A stretch of 64,000 nucleotides of DNA from Bryobacterales bacterium (GTDB taxonomy: Bacteria > Acidobacteriota > Terriglobia > Bryobacterales > Bryobacteraceae): the NCBI GenBank assembly GCA_016789905.1, contig JAEUQC010000172.1, forward strand, positions 1-64,000, written 5' to 3'. The translations under genes were made by a program, and so were the position numbers. The notes below the pieces were generated by a model. That model saw nothing but the letters and a program-made list of their open reading frames with translations. It searched no databases and was not told where the DNA came from. Shown here in pieces: positions 18,034 through 27,199 of the stretch (positions are counted from its first letter, which is position 1; each line of letters starts with the position of its first letter).

Positions 18034-20061
18034 TCATGGGACGAGCATGATGGGGGAACGGAAGAAGGCTGCTTTGCGGCGGTGCCTATCGAGCACGGTG
18101 ACCTGGCAGAGGTATTCGCCGGGGGCGAGTGTGGCCAAGGGAAACTGGAACTTGAGGGGCATGGTGCGGAGGCGATTGGGGATCGATTCGGCGACGGTGA
18201 TGGGCGTGGACTCGAAGGCCTTGGCGCCGTCGCGGTAGAAGGTGACGAAGGCCGATAAGGGGTGGGCGGGCTCCGTGCCCTGCTGGTAGGCCTGCAGGTA
18301 GACGTACATGTCCTGGGTGGCACGGAAGACGCGCGTGACGGAGGGGATGAGCTTGACGCCGTCCTGGACGAGTGGGCTTAGGCTGTGGGCCTGGCCTTTG
18401 TCCTTGCCGGCGGTGAAGAGGGCGTCGCGCATGTCGATGCGCTGGCTGCCGAGGACGACCGAACTGATGGGGATGCGCTGTTCTTCCTTGTTCAAGTTGG
18501 GGACGGCGAAGGGAGTCTCATAGGTTCCCATGCGGCCGGTGACGGCGTCGCGGGCGAGGAATTTCAGCTTGTAGCGGCCGGGGAGAAGGGTGAAGCCGGA
18601 GTCATATTCGATAGGCCTTCTGCTCAGTTCGGCGGCGGTGGCGCCGGTGAGTTTGATATCGACTTTATCGCGGACGTTGGAGACGGTGATGCCGTATTGG
18701 TCCTTGACTTCGCCGATGAAGTCGATGCGGGTGTAATCGGCGCCGGCGCGGCGGGCGAGGGCGAGTTCGCTGCCGGGGATTTTGACGGCGAGGGGGACGA
18801 AGTACTCGGCGCGGTTGAGCTGGAAGAAGCCGAGTTCGAGGGCGATGGTGAGTTCGGTGACGGGGTCGGCGAGGAGGAGCGCGTCTTCAAGTTGGCGCTC
18901 TTTGTCGGCGCTGGAGAATTTGCTGAAGTCTTTGGCGGCGAAGTAGCCCTGGCGGTAGTCGAGGGATGCGTTGGAGGTGTTGGCAAGGGTGATTTTGATG
19001 CGGCGGAACTTGCCGTCGGGACTGGAGTTGGTGGTGTAGTAGCCGAGGATGTAGTAACTGCCCATGGCGGCCTGGGCCTGGAGGATGCCTTGGGAGAGAT
19101 CGTTGGAATCGAGCAGGGCTTTGCCGCCTGTGTCGGCGGCGAGGGTCCAGAGGGTGTCCTGGGAGCGCTGGAGGTTGGCGGCGGCGTTGGCGGCGGCGGC
19201 GCCGGTGTACATGCCGATGCCGCCGGTGGAGCCGCGGGTGGCGTCGCCGAGCGGGGCTTGGGCGGTGAGTCCGCGGGCATCGACGGGCCAGAAGGAGACG
19301 CCGGCGCGGATGGCGGCGTTGATGGTGGCGTGGAGTTGGGCCTGGTTGTTGGTTCCATTGAGGCGCAGGCCGCTGGCGAAATAGACAAGCGACTTTTTCT
19401 CCTGCAGGCGGCCGAGCATGACGGCGGCGGTTTGGAGGGCGGCGAGTTGACGGTCCGTGAAGAAGATATTGAATTCAGAATCGTTCTGGCCGAAGGCGGC
19501 GCCGGTGTCGTTGGGTTCGAGTGGGGCGTTTTCGTCTTCCCCGACGATCATGGTTTCAAGGACGCTCAGGAGGCGGGGGCGGTCCGCGGTGAAGTCCTGC
19601 AGGACCTGCACGGCGCCGGAGGTGAAGGCGAGGATGGCGACCAGATCGGCGTTGGCCATTTGTTGCTGGACGAACGTCCTGGCGGCTTTGAACGCACGGA
19701 GCTGATCGGGCTGCGGCATGGCGGTGAGGTCGAAGTAGAGTGCGAGGAGGCGACGGTCGCGGTACTTCAACGCGCCGGGGGATTCGGGGGCGATTTGAGA
19801 GCGGCCGATGCGGGGGAGGAGTTCGATGCGTTCGGCGGCGGGCGGGGCTTTGGCGGTGGCGAGTTGTTGGAATTCGAAGAAGCGGATGGGTTGGGAGATG
19901 TTGTCCTCGGTGATGGTGAAATCTTTTGCGGTGAGGCCGGTGATGGGATTGCCGTCTTTATCCTTGACAGTGACGGCTTCGATGACGAGTTGGGAGGTGG
20001 TTTGAAATGTGGCCTGGGCGAAGAGGGCGGAAACGCTAATCAGCAGTATGGTGAGGCGCAT
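18034..20061 (-). CDS. VWFA-related domain protein (acidobacterial family, TIGR03436-like)
   Basis: A 675-residue exported protein. The start at ATG 20061 gives a good signal peptide (MRLTILLISVSALFAQA) and lies one base after the stop of receptor 3; the longer upstream frame is low-complexity antisense to the receptor. The family signature opening, VTVKDKDGNPITGLTAKDFTITEDN, is followed by a von Willebrand A-like domain (about 100-300: LLALYFDLTAMPQPDQLRAF, SLVYFASGLRLNGT) and a long beta-rich C-terminal half. VWA domains bind partners through a metal site; a role in a cell-surface complex with receptor 3 is inferred from the operon. No enzymatic motif is visible. Confidence 0.85.
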   Translation of the reverse strand: MRLTILLISVSALFAQATFQTTSQLVIEAVTVKDKDGNPITGLTAKDFTITEDNISQPIRFFEFQQLATAKAPPAAERIELLPRIGRSQIAPESPGALKYRDRRLLALYFDLTAMPQPDQLRAFKAARTFVQQQMANADLVAILAFTSGAVQVLQDFTADRPRLLSVLETMIVGEDENAPLEPNDTGAAFGQNDSEFNIFFTDRQLAALQTAAVMLGRLQEKKSLVYFASGLRLNGTNNQAQLHATINAAIRAGVSFWPVDARGLTAQAPLGDATRGSTGGIGMYTGAAAANAAANLQRSQDTLWTLAADTGGKALLDSNDLSQGILQAQAAMGSYYILGYYTTNSSPDGKFRRIKITLANTSNASLDYRQGYFAAKDFSKFSSADKERQLEDALLLADPVTELTIALELGFFQLNRAEYFVPLAVKIPGSELALARRAGADYTRIDFIGEVKDQYGITVSNVRDKVDIKLTGATAAELSRRPIEYDSGFTLLPGRYKLKFLARDAVTGRMGTYETPFAVPNLNKEEQRIPISSVVLGSQRIDMRDALFTAGKDKGQAHSLSPLVQDGVKLIPSVTRVFRATQDMYVYLQAYQQGTEPAHPLSAFVTFYRDGAKAFESTPITVAESIPNRLRTMPLKFQFPLATLAPGEYLCQVTVLDRHRRKAAFFRSPIMLVP

Positions 20062-20062
20062 G

Positions 20063-22882
20063 CTAGAACCTCGTCCTGACGGTGGCCTGGATGGTGCGCA
20101 TGGGGTTGGCGGTGACGGGCAGGCCGAATTGGGCGTTGCCGAGGACGGTGTTCCAGGCGGGGAAGCGGACGGAGTTGAGGACGTTGGCGGCGTCGAGCCG
20201 GGCGTCCCAACTGAAGCGATCGGTGGCGCGGAAGGTGCGGCCGAGGGCGGCGCCGAGCGCAAATTGGGCGGGGCCGTTGATGGAGTTTCGGCCGGCGTTG
20301 CCCCAACGGCCTGGAGCGGGGGCGGCGACGGCGGCGGGGTTGAGGTAGAGGCCGGGCGGAGAATTATAGAGCGGCGCGCCAGTGAAGTCGGGGCGCAGGC
20401 TGCCGGTGACACCGGTGCCGGGGACGGCGGCGAGATAGATGGGTGTGAGCGGGAGACCGGAGCCGGCGGAGAGTTGGCTGCTGAGTGTCCACTCCTTTAG
20501 GAAGCGGGCCTTCCAGCCGGCGGCGAGGGCACCGCCCTTGAGGCCCATGCCGGTGGTGTACTGAGCCATGGCGGTGAGCAGGTGGCGTTGATCGAAGGTC
20601 GATCGAGCGCGATCGGCATTGAGGTCGAGCCAGTTCTGAGCGATGAAAGATTGGCGGCCACCGGGGAGAGCGTTGTCGATGGATTTCGAGTAACGGTAGG
20701 CGGCCTGGGCGGTGAGGCCGGAGCGGAGGCGGCGGCGGAGTTGGAGTTGGCCTTCGTGACGGATGGCGTTGCCGTTGGAGGTGAGGTAGGTGTAGCCGGC
20801 GGGGCCGAGCGGGCCGCTGGGGAAGGTGTAAGGGAGAGACTGTTGCTGGGCGCGGGTGCCTTTGCCGCCGTTATAGGAGGTGGTGAACTGAAGAGCGGCG
20901 GGGAGATCGCGCTGGAGCGAGAGCTGCCAGTTTTGGGAGTATCCGGTGCGGAAATGGGGATCGACGGCGAATGTGGCGGGCGAGGCGGCGGCGGAGGGGA
21001 AGCCGATGGCGAGTGTTAGAGGAGTGGCGGCGGAGTTGGCGAGACGGAGGTTTTTGGATAGCGGAGGTTGTTGGGCGAGTTGGAGGGCGATGGGCTGATA
21101 GATAGAGGTGTCGAAATAGATGCCGTAGCCGCCGCGGACGACGAGCGAGGAGGCGACGAAGGGACGCCAGGAGAAGCCGGCGCGCGGGGCCCAGTTGTTG
21201 CGATCGGGCTGGACGGCGCCGAGGAGGCGGCCGTATTTTTCGCTGGCCGGGGACCAGTATTCCCAACGGAGGCCATAGTTGATGGTGAGGCCGGGGTTGA
21301 CGCGCCAATCGTCATTTGCGAAGGCTTCGGTGATGGTGGCACGGAGGTATTTGTCGGCGTTGCCGAAGGCGATGGTGGCGGTGTCGGGGATGCCGAGGAG
21401 GAAACCGGCGACATCGTTGGCGGCGGCGGCGCCGGTGAAGGCGAACGAGCCGCGGGCCTCCTGCTGCGCGAGGATGTTGAACTGCTGGCGGCGATGGACG
21501 GCGCCGGAGGTGACGTTGTGCCCAGCGCGGTTGTAAAAAGCGTCGACGGAGTAGGCGATGGTTTGGTTGCGCGTGAATGAGGCCTGGGCGGTGGCGAGAG
21601 GGGTGAGTCCGCTGGAAAAGATGAGACTGGGCGGGCCCCAGTTGCCGGGGTCCTGATTGTTGCCGGTGATGCCAGCGGCGGCCGAGACGTTTTGACGGTT
21701 GGCGAAGAAAGGCGTGAGGCGATCACGCTGGCGGCTGTATTGGAGGCCAAGATTCAGGAAGAATCGCGGGTGGATGGAGCGGCGGTAGTTGGCGGAGGTG
21801 TTGAGGCCGGAGGCGCGGGTGGTATCGAGAAAGCCGTGGAGGGAAGGGGTGGAGGTGCGAGTGGACTGCCAGGCGAAGGCGGCGGAGTAGAAGTTCTTGC
21901 GGCGCTGTTTGTTGACGCGGGTTTGGAGGTCATCCTGGTGGAGACCGGTGACTATGGGCGTCTGGAAGTTATAGCGGGAACTGTTAAAGAAGTTCGGGGC
22001 GGGAAAGAGCGTGAGCAAAGCGCGGGCCTGGGGGCTGATGCGGGAGGCGGGGATTTGGGCGTTGGGGAAGGGGAGCGAACTGGCTGGATCGATAGGGGGG
22101 CGGGCGGCGGAGAAATCGCCGCGGCGTTCAGCGGCGGAGTGGACGAGGCCGGACTGGGTGACGGCGGTCGTGTTGCGCGTCCACTGGTAGTTGACAGTGA
22201 AGATGGGGCCGTTGCGGGGAAGCCATTTGGGAATTTTGATGGGGCCGCCGAAGGCGAAGACGCCTTGGGCGCGAGTGTAGGCGGGTTTGGGGGTGTCCTG
22301 GCCGGTGACGGAGAAGGAGCGGGCGTCGAGGGCGGCGTGGTTGAGGATGAGGCCGAGACTGCCGTTGTACATGGAACGGGCGCCCTGGCGGTTGTTGCCG
22401 AAGGTGGGTAGTTGGGCGAAGGGAGAGGAGGCGGCGTTGTTGACGCTGCCGTTGATAAGCAGCCCGTCGGCGGCGCGCTGTGCCTGCTCCGGTTCGACAG
22501 TTTGCGCGGGGGCGGGGGCGCCGGAGAGGCCGGCGCGCTGGAAGGCGGAGCGGGTGTTGGTTGGCGATTTGCCGGCGGCCACGGAGACAGGCGGGGCGGC
22601 GGTGGTGAGGGGCTCCAGTTCCCAGGTGAAGGGCCCCGGGGCGAGTTCGCGGGTTTGGGGCGCGAAGAGTTGCATTTCGACGCGGAGGGTCCAGCGTGTG
22701 CCGTCGAGACCGGGGAAGGAGTAACGGCCGTCCGCATCGGTTGTGGTGGTGAATGTGGAGGGGCCGCTGGTGGCGGTGACAGTGGCCCCTGGGAGGGGAA
22801 GGCCGCCAAACGTGACGGCCCCGGTGTGTTCCGCCGCAGCGAGGCGCACGCCGAGGGCGAGGAGGACAGCAAGGCGCGGCAT
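20063..22882 (-). CDS. Oar-like TonB-dependent receptor 3 (short, atypical plug)
   Basis: At 939 residues this is the shortest of the six receptors. The signal peptide MPRLAVLLALGVRLAAA leads to the beta-sandwich regulatory domain (GGLPLPGATVTATSG, DADGRYSFPGLDG). The usual plug signatures (LDG followed by FSAEYGR) are missing; instead there is ADGLLINGSVNNAASSPFAQ. The barrel follows from about residue 190 (FAFGGPIKIPKWLP), and the protein ends ATVRTRF. The plug therefore looks reduced or diverged. The gene starts 3 bases after the TIGR03435 gene and ends one base before the VWFA gene starts, so the three are certainly co-transcribed and probably act together at the outer membrane. Confidence 0.85.
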   Translation of the reverse strand: MPRLAVLLALGVRLAAAEHTGAVTFGGLPLPGATVTATSGPSTFTTTTDADGRYSFPGLDGTRWTLRVEMQLFAPQTRELAPGPFTWELEPLTTAAPPVSVAAGKSPTNTRSAFQRAGLSGAPAPAQTVEPEQAQRAADGLLINGSVNNAASSPFAQLPTFGNNRQGARSMYNGSLGLILNHAALDARSFSVTGQDTPKPAYTRAQGVFAFGGPIKIPKWLPRNGPIFTVNYQWTRNTTAVTQSGLVHSAAERRGDFSAARPPIDPASSLPFPNAQIPASRISPQARALLTLFPAPNFFNSSRYNFQTPIVTGLHQDDLQTRVNKQRRKNFYSAAFAWQSTRTSTPSLHGFLDTTRASGLNTSANYRRSIHPRFFLNLGLQYSRQRDRLTPFFANRQNVSAAAGITGNNQDPGNWGPPSLIFSSGLTPLATAQASFTRNQTIAYSVDAFYNRAGHNVTSGAVHRRQQFNILAQQEARGSFAFTGAAAANDVAGFLLGIPDTATIAFGNADKYLRATITEAFANDDWRVNPGLTINYGLRWEYWSPASEKYGRLLGAVQPDRNNWAPRAGFSWRPFVASSLVVRGGYGIYFDTSIYQPIALQLAQQPPLSKNLRLANSAATPLTLAIGFPSAAASPATFAVDPHFRTGYSQNWQLSLQRDLPAALQFTTSYNGGKGTRAQQQSLPYTFPSGPLGPAGYTYLTSNGNAIRHEGQLQLRRRLRSGLTAQAAYRYSKSIDNALPGGRQSFIAQNWLDLNADRARSTFDQRHLLTAMAQYTTGMGLKGGALAAGWKARFLKEWTLSSQLSAGSGLPLTPIYLAAVPGTGVTGSLRPDFTGAPLYNSPPGLYLNPAAVAAPAPGRWGNAGRNSINGPAQFALGAALGRTFRATDRFSWDARLDAANVLNSVRFPAWNTVLGNAQFGLPVTANPMRTIQATVRTRF

Positions 22883-22885
22883 GGA

Positions 22886-23668
22886 CTAGTTTTCGGTGGG
22901 CTTGGAGACGCTATCGATGATAAAGATATCGACGGGGCCTCTTTGCGATTCGAGTTTGAGACCGAGCTGTTCCTGGATGGCGGTGAGGAGGGTGGGGCCG
23001 CTTGTGTCGGAAGAGGTGATGGCGTCCGGTGGAGGGGGGCCGCCGAAGGGGCCGCCGCCTTGGCCGGGTTCGGGAGTCCAGTGCATTTCGATGTCGAAAT
23101 TTCCGGTGATGCCGGTTTTATCGACGACGGGGCGGCCGAGTTGCTGGGAGAGGAGTTGGGCAAGGGCGGCCAAGGTGGCGCCTTGCAGGTTTGCCTGACC
23201 ACGGCCGATGCGCATCATCTGGCGCTGCTGGGGGCCGGCGGCGGCGGTGGGTTCGGAGGCTTTCAACTTGTGCGGGCTCTTGCCGGGGACGAGGGCGTAG
23301 GCGGGCATTTCCTTGGTTTCTTTGCGCAGTTTGAGTTGGAAGCGTTCGGCCAACAGAGCTTGGAGCATGGGACGAAGGGTTTCCTGCGGCACGCGCGCCG
23401 GGAGTCCTTCGGCTTTGGCGTTGACATCCCAGCGGTCCGAGGTGACCCAGCCGGGGCCGCCGGTGATTTGGAAGTCCTTTACATCATAGGCTTGCATGAT
23501 GAGCATTTTGAGGTTGGTTCCGGTGACCGAGAAGCCGCCGCCGGGCATGATGCGGAACATGACGCGGTGGTCGTTATCGGCGTTGGGTTTGATGGTGGCG
23601 ACGTCGAAGGTTTGTTGGGCCCAGGCGGCGGAGGCGAGCAGGAATGGGAGTATGGAACGGAATGCCAT
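22886..23668 (-). CDS. TIGR03435-family exported protein
   Basis: A 260-residue protein with signal peptide MAFRSILPFLLASAAWAQ and the hallmarks of the TIGR03435 'soil-associated' family, which is expanded in Solibacter-type acidobacteria. They are FDVATIKPN at the mature N-terminus, the GGFSVTGTNLKMLIMQAY block, ITGGPGWVTSDRWDV, LLAERFQLKLRKETKEMPAYAL, and the C-terminal GPTLLTAIQEQLGLKLESQRGPVDIFIID. A proline/glycine-rich insert lies near residue 205. Function is unknown. Some family members look like regulators or partners of membrane peptidases of the BlaR type, but no peptidase is present here. It heads a four-gene operon with receptor 3. Confidence 0.85.
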   Translation of the reverse strand: MAFRSILPFLLASAAWAQQTFDVATIKPNADNDHRVMFRIMPGGGFSVTGTNLKMLIMQAYDVKDFQITGGPGWVTSDRWDVNAKAEGLPARVPQETLRPMLQALLAERFQLKLRKETKEMPAYALVPGKSPHKLKASEPTAAAGPQQRQMMRIGRGQANLQGATLAALAQLLSQQLGRPVVDKTGITGNFDIEMHWTPEPGQGGGPFGGPPPPDAITSSDTSGPTLLTAIQEQLGLKLESQRGPVDIFIIDSVSKPTEN

Positions 23669-23816
23669 GGGTTAATATACGGGGCCTTGGCGGAAAGTTC
23701 CCGCGATTGTAATCCCATGGTGCTTTCGGCAGTTGCCCTGTTGGCCGATCCTCACCGTCGAGTGATTCGCTTGCTGGTTTGGCGTTCCGGGTGTAGACAG
23801 CCGCTACAATACTGGC

Positions 23817-25112
23817 ATGCTGCTGCGGTTCCGATTCGAGAACTTTCGGTCCTTCAGGTGACAACAGGAATTCTCGTTGAACTCTATCCCTTCGCCTATT
23901 GGGACCGGCGGAAGTGTTCCTGTGCCTGTGGTGAAGGAGAGCGCTCTAACGGTTGGCGCGATCTTTGGTGCGACTGTGTACGGAAAAACCAACGCAATCC
24001 GCGCCCTCGGCTTCATAGCGCGAGCTGTCGCTAACTCCCATCGGCTGTGGGCTTCAGATTCCCGAATAGCGATACCTTCATTCCGAGGAGCGCCACGGGT
24101 CGACGAGCGACCGACCGAGTTCCAAGTGGATTTCATGATTGACGGGCGACGATACAAGTATGGGTTCAGCGTCAATCCCGCGGGTATCTTAAACGAAGCT
24201 CGCTCTGCTTTTGTTGCCTGAAGTCCCCAGCGTTGGTTTCACCGCAAACGAGGACAACCGATTTCCTTTGGGCGTAAATTTGCCGGAGAGAACCGGACTG
24301 TGGAAAAGTTAACTAGACCGAATAGTCTTTTCCTATCGGCGGCGGCGCAGAATAGTCACGAAGTTCTGGTGCTGATTTACAACTGGTTCGCCGATGATTT
24401 GACCGTCGTCGCGGGCGATCGGCCGAATAACCGCGGTCGCCTGACCCGGATCGCGGCAGAGGTGTGCGTTGATAGAGATTTGGATCGAAGTTTAATTCTT
24501 CGGCTTCTGTCCAGTGCCGAACTCGGCATCACCGACCTGGAATTGGAGTGCCCTGATGACCAAGAACGGGAGCAATCCAAAAGAGTTCTTAAAGCAATGA
24601 TGAGCGCGTTGGGCCGTGAGGGCCAGTTCCAACGTACTCTTGACGAGCCTGGTCCGAAAGTGAAGCTTTTGCATCGAACAGGCGATTCTGTGGTTCGATT
24701 CGAACTTGAGGATGAATCGAGCGGAACCATATCTTATCTAGCGCTGCTCGGCCCAATTATCAAAGTTCTGAGAGCCGGAGGCGTCCTCGCCGTCGATGAA
24801 CTGGACAGTGGGCTGCATTCGTTGTTAGTCGCCCGAATTGTGGAGCTGTTCAAGAAATCGAGTACGAATCCACGTCATGCGCAGTTGATCTTCAATTCCC
24901 ACGATACGAGTTTGCTGAATCGAGATGTGCTTCGACAAGACCAGGTGTGGCTCACCGAAACGGACCAGAGAGGCGAGAGTCATCTTTATCCTCTTTCCGA
25001 TTTCCAGCGTAAGAGCGGCGGAAAAATCAGCAGCGGTTATCTGCAGGGGCGTTTTGGAGCGATTCCCTATCTAGGAATGGACCTCGAGATGGGAGAACTG
25101 GTGCATGAATAA
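23817..25112 (+). pseudogene. RloA-like AAA ATPase with two in-frame UGA codons
   Basis: One continuous frame from ATG 23817 encodes a RloA/AAA_21-type ATPase but is stopped twice by TGA: at codon 15 (after MLLRFRFENFRSFR) and at 24219-24221 (between SAFVA and SPQRWFHRK). On either side the homology is in register. Walker A GATVYGKT fits GxxxxGKT; the Walker B and D-loop region is VLAVDELDSGLHSLL, and the switch histidine is IFNSHDTSLL. The family works with RloB in phage defence and anticodon-nuclease loci. No other damage is evident, so decay is recent or the codons are read through. The end overlaps the RloB-like start by 8 bases. Confidence 0.8.
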
Positions 25113-25727
25113 ATGGAATCATCGGTTGCGGCGCTCATCCGCACGTCGGCCGGCGCTTCGGCGAATCCTGATTGTTTGTGAGGGGAGTGTCACGGAAAAG
25201 GGAGTTCTACCGCCATCCGCGTTGAGGAGAAGTGCGCGGTGGAGTTGAAAATCATCAGTGGCGGCGTGCCTAAGACGCTTGTCGAAATTGCAGCGAGAAA
25301 GAAGAGGGAAGCCGAGAAATTGGCGAAGCGCGAGCACGACAGCCATCTGACCTTCGATCAGGTATGGTGCGTGTTCGACATCGACGAACACCCGTTTGTG
25401 AGCGAAGCGAAACAGCAGGCGGTGGACAACGGTATTCGAGTGGCGGTTTCCAACCCATGTTTTGAGCTATGGGCCCTCCTTCACTTTCAAGATCAGACCG
25501 CTCATATCGATCGACATGCCGTACAGAAGCTATGCAAGGGACATATGCCAGGATACGAGAAGCAACTACCATACACGCAGCTTCGCGATCGTTACGAAGC
25601 TGCTTCCGAGCGTGCCGTCCGGCTATCGAAGATGCACCTGCATCGAGGGACAGCCGGGGCGAATCCATCGACAACGGTTTCTGAATTAGTAGCCACCCTT
25701 CTCTCCCAGCGGGCGAATTGGCGTTGA
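25105..25727 (+). pseudogene. RloB-like protein with frameshift
   Basis: The frame from ATG 25105 reads MNKWNHRLRRSSARRP and ILIVCEGSVTEKG, the N-terminal toprim-like motif of RloB proteins, then runs to a stop near 25248. From about 25203 the homology continues in another frame: VELKIISGGVPKTLVEIAA, VWCVFDIDEHP and SNPCFELWALLHFQDQTAHID, all RloB hallmarks including the acidic D-x-D. A single frameshift between about 25195 and 25206 thus separates the two halves. The second frame might still be translated from GTG 25239 but would lack the first catalytic glutamate. It is coupled to the RloA-like pseudogene by overlapping codons. Confidence 0.8.
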
Positions 25728-25756
25728 TTGCCGCAAAAGGTCCCGCTCCCGTCGGA

Positions 25757-27172
25757 TCAGAACTTGTACATGAGTTCGACGTAGCCGAGATTGCCGGAGC
25801 GGCCTGCGGGGTAAATGGACTTGATGGCGGCCAGTCCCTGGGCGTGTCCGTAGTAGAGGTTCAAGCTGACGGCGGTGTTGAGCTTGATGTCGATACTGGT
25901 GTCGTAGAGATTGGCGAGTGACTTGGCCCCGGCGGTGTTGCGGCCGATATAACCGAAGCTCCAGGGCTGGAAGACGCCGCCGCCGAGGTACCAGAGATCG
26001 TTGCGGCTGGTGAGCGAAAGACCGTGGTACTCGCTGGAGATGGAGAGCCTGGCGTGGGGACGAAGCGTGAGGCCGGCGTAGATATCGCGGTTGTTCATCA
26101 TGTTAAAGAACGGGAAACGGGCGAAGGGGCGGGGCGTGGGAAGTACCTGAAAGAAGGACCCGTGGGTCGAATCATTGGGATTGTTGTCCCCGCTCGACTG
26201 GCCGAAACCGCCGCGGAACCAGGGTTTTAGTTTCCACTTCGGCTGGATACCGGATTCGGCGGTGATGGCGTAGGCCCTGTGGTTCTGCACGCCCCATCGG
26301 CCACCCTGGGCGGCGCCCCAAAGGAGAATGTCGAAGGTGGCCGGTTTGGATTCGAAGGCGTGGATGCTATGGCCGCCGAAGGTGGTGATGGCAATGTTGG
26401 CGGCATCGCGGGAGCGCGTGGCGGCGGGACGGTTGTCGGTTTTGACAACGTTGGAACGCCAGTCGTGATAATAGAGAGCAAAGACGCGGGTATCGGCCGT
26501 GTGGCGGCCGCTGGACCAAGGCTTGGTGTAACTGGCATAGCCGAGCGCGGTTTGGTTCCAGCCCCAGCCATCGGCTTGGAAAACGCCTCGGGTGGGGATG
26601 GCGCCAAGGAAGGTGAAATTCTGTTTGGCGGAGTTCTTGGAGTAAAGGAGTCCGTCGAAAGAACGGCCGACGTGGGTCCACCCGAAGTGGCCGATGAGGC
26701 GCATATTGATGCGAGTGGTTTTCAGCGCGGCGAGGGTGGCGCTCTTGGGAGCGGTCTCCGAGCCGTCGGCGAATTCGACGCGGCCGACGCGGAACTGGCC
26801 GGCGGCGGTTTTCCACTGCAGCCAAGCCTGTTTTGGGAACAACATGGCGGCATTGGAGCTGCGCTTGTTGGCGGCGAAATAGTTGGCGCCGATACCGAGA
26901 GCCCCTTGTGTTCCCTGGGCGATGGCGTTGTCTGGAAGGTTGAGCAACACAGGGACGGCGAACTCCGTATTCCAACTAAACTTTTCCCTTGATTGGGAAA
27001 CGTTCAAGCGAAGGAGGTTGCCGGAAAAGGTATAAGAGGGGTCGCCGGAGCTGGGTTCGAACCAGTTCCAGCTTTCGACGCGAGTGCGGAAGCTGCCGGT
27101 GAATTTGATGCCGCTTTGGGCGCAAAGAATCTGCGCGAAGACGAGTGAAGACACAATCCGGGTATAGAACAT
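25757..27172 (-). CDS. Alginate-export-family outer membrane porin, last gene of the nitrate operon
   Basis: A 471-residue beta-barrel protein with a signal peptide (MFYTRIVSSLVFAQILCAQ). Alternating amphipathic strands run throughout (GSFRTRVESWNWFE, FRVGRVEFADGSE, RINMRLIGHFGWTHVGRSFDG) and it ends in a terminal aromatic (YVELMYKF). The layout matches the alginate export family. There are no alginate genes nearby; it lies 27 bases after hemD at the 3' end of the nitrate assimilation operon. A role as the outer membrane channel for nitrate or nitrite is therefore inferred from context rather than from residues. Confidence 0.75.
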   Translation of the reverse strand: MFYTRIVSSLVFAQILCAQSGIKFTGSFRTRVESWNWFEPSSGDPSYTFSGNLLRLNVSQSREKFSWNTEFAVPVLLNLPDNAIAQGTQGALGIGANYFAANKRSSNAAMLFPKQAWLQWKTAAGQFRVGRVEFADGSETAPKSATLAALKTTRINMRLIGHFGWTHVGRSFDGLLYSKNSAKQNFTFLGAIPTRGVFQADGWGWNQTALGYASYTKPWSSGRHTADTRVFALYYHDWRSNVVKTDNRPAATRSRDAANIAITTFGGHSIHAFESKPATFDILLWGAAQGGRWGVQNHRAYAITAESGIQPKWKLKPWFRGGFGQSSGDNNPNDSTHGSFFQVLPTPRPFARFPFFNMMNNRDIYAGLTLRPHARLSISSEYHGLSLTSRNDLWYLGGGVFQPWSFGYIGRNTAGAKSLANLYDTSIDIKLNTAVSLNLYYGHAQGLAAIKSIYPAGRSGNLGYVELMYKF

Positions 27173-27199
27173 AAGTTCTCCTGAGAGTTGGGCGTGAGT

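Noticed and set aside
23805..23810. TACAAT as a -10 promoter box of the RloA-like gene giving a leaderless transcript
   Set aside because: No matching -35 element at 16-18 bp spacing; the hexamer alone is too weak.
23817..25112. Reading the UGA codons of the RloA-like gene as selenocysteine
   Set aside because: No SECIS-like hairpin is apparent after either codon, the positions are not catalytic, and the partner gene is frameshifted as well.
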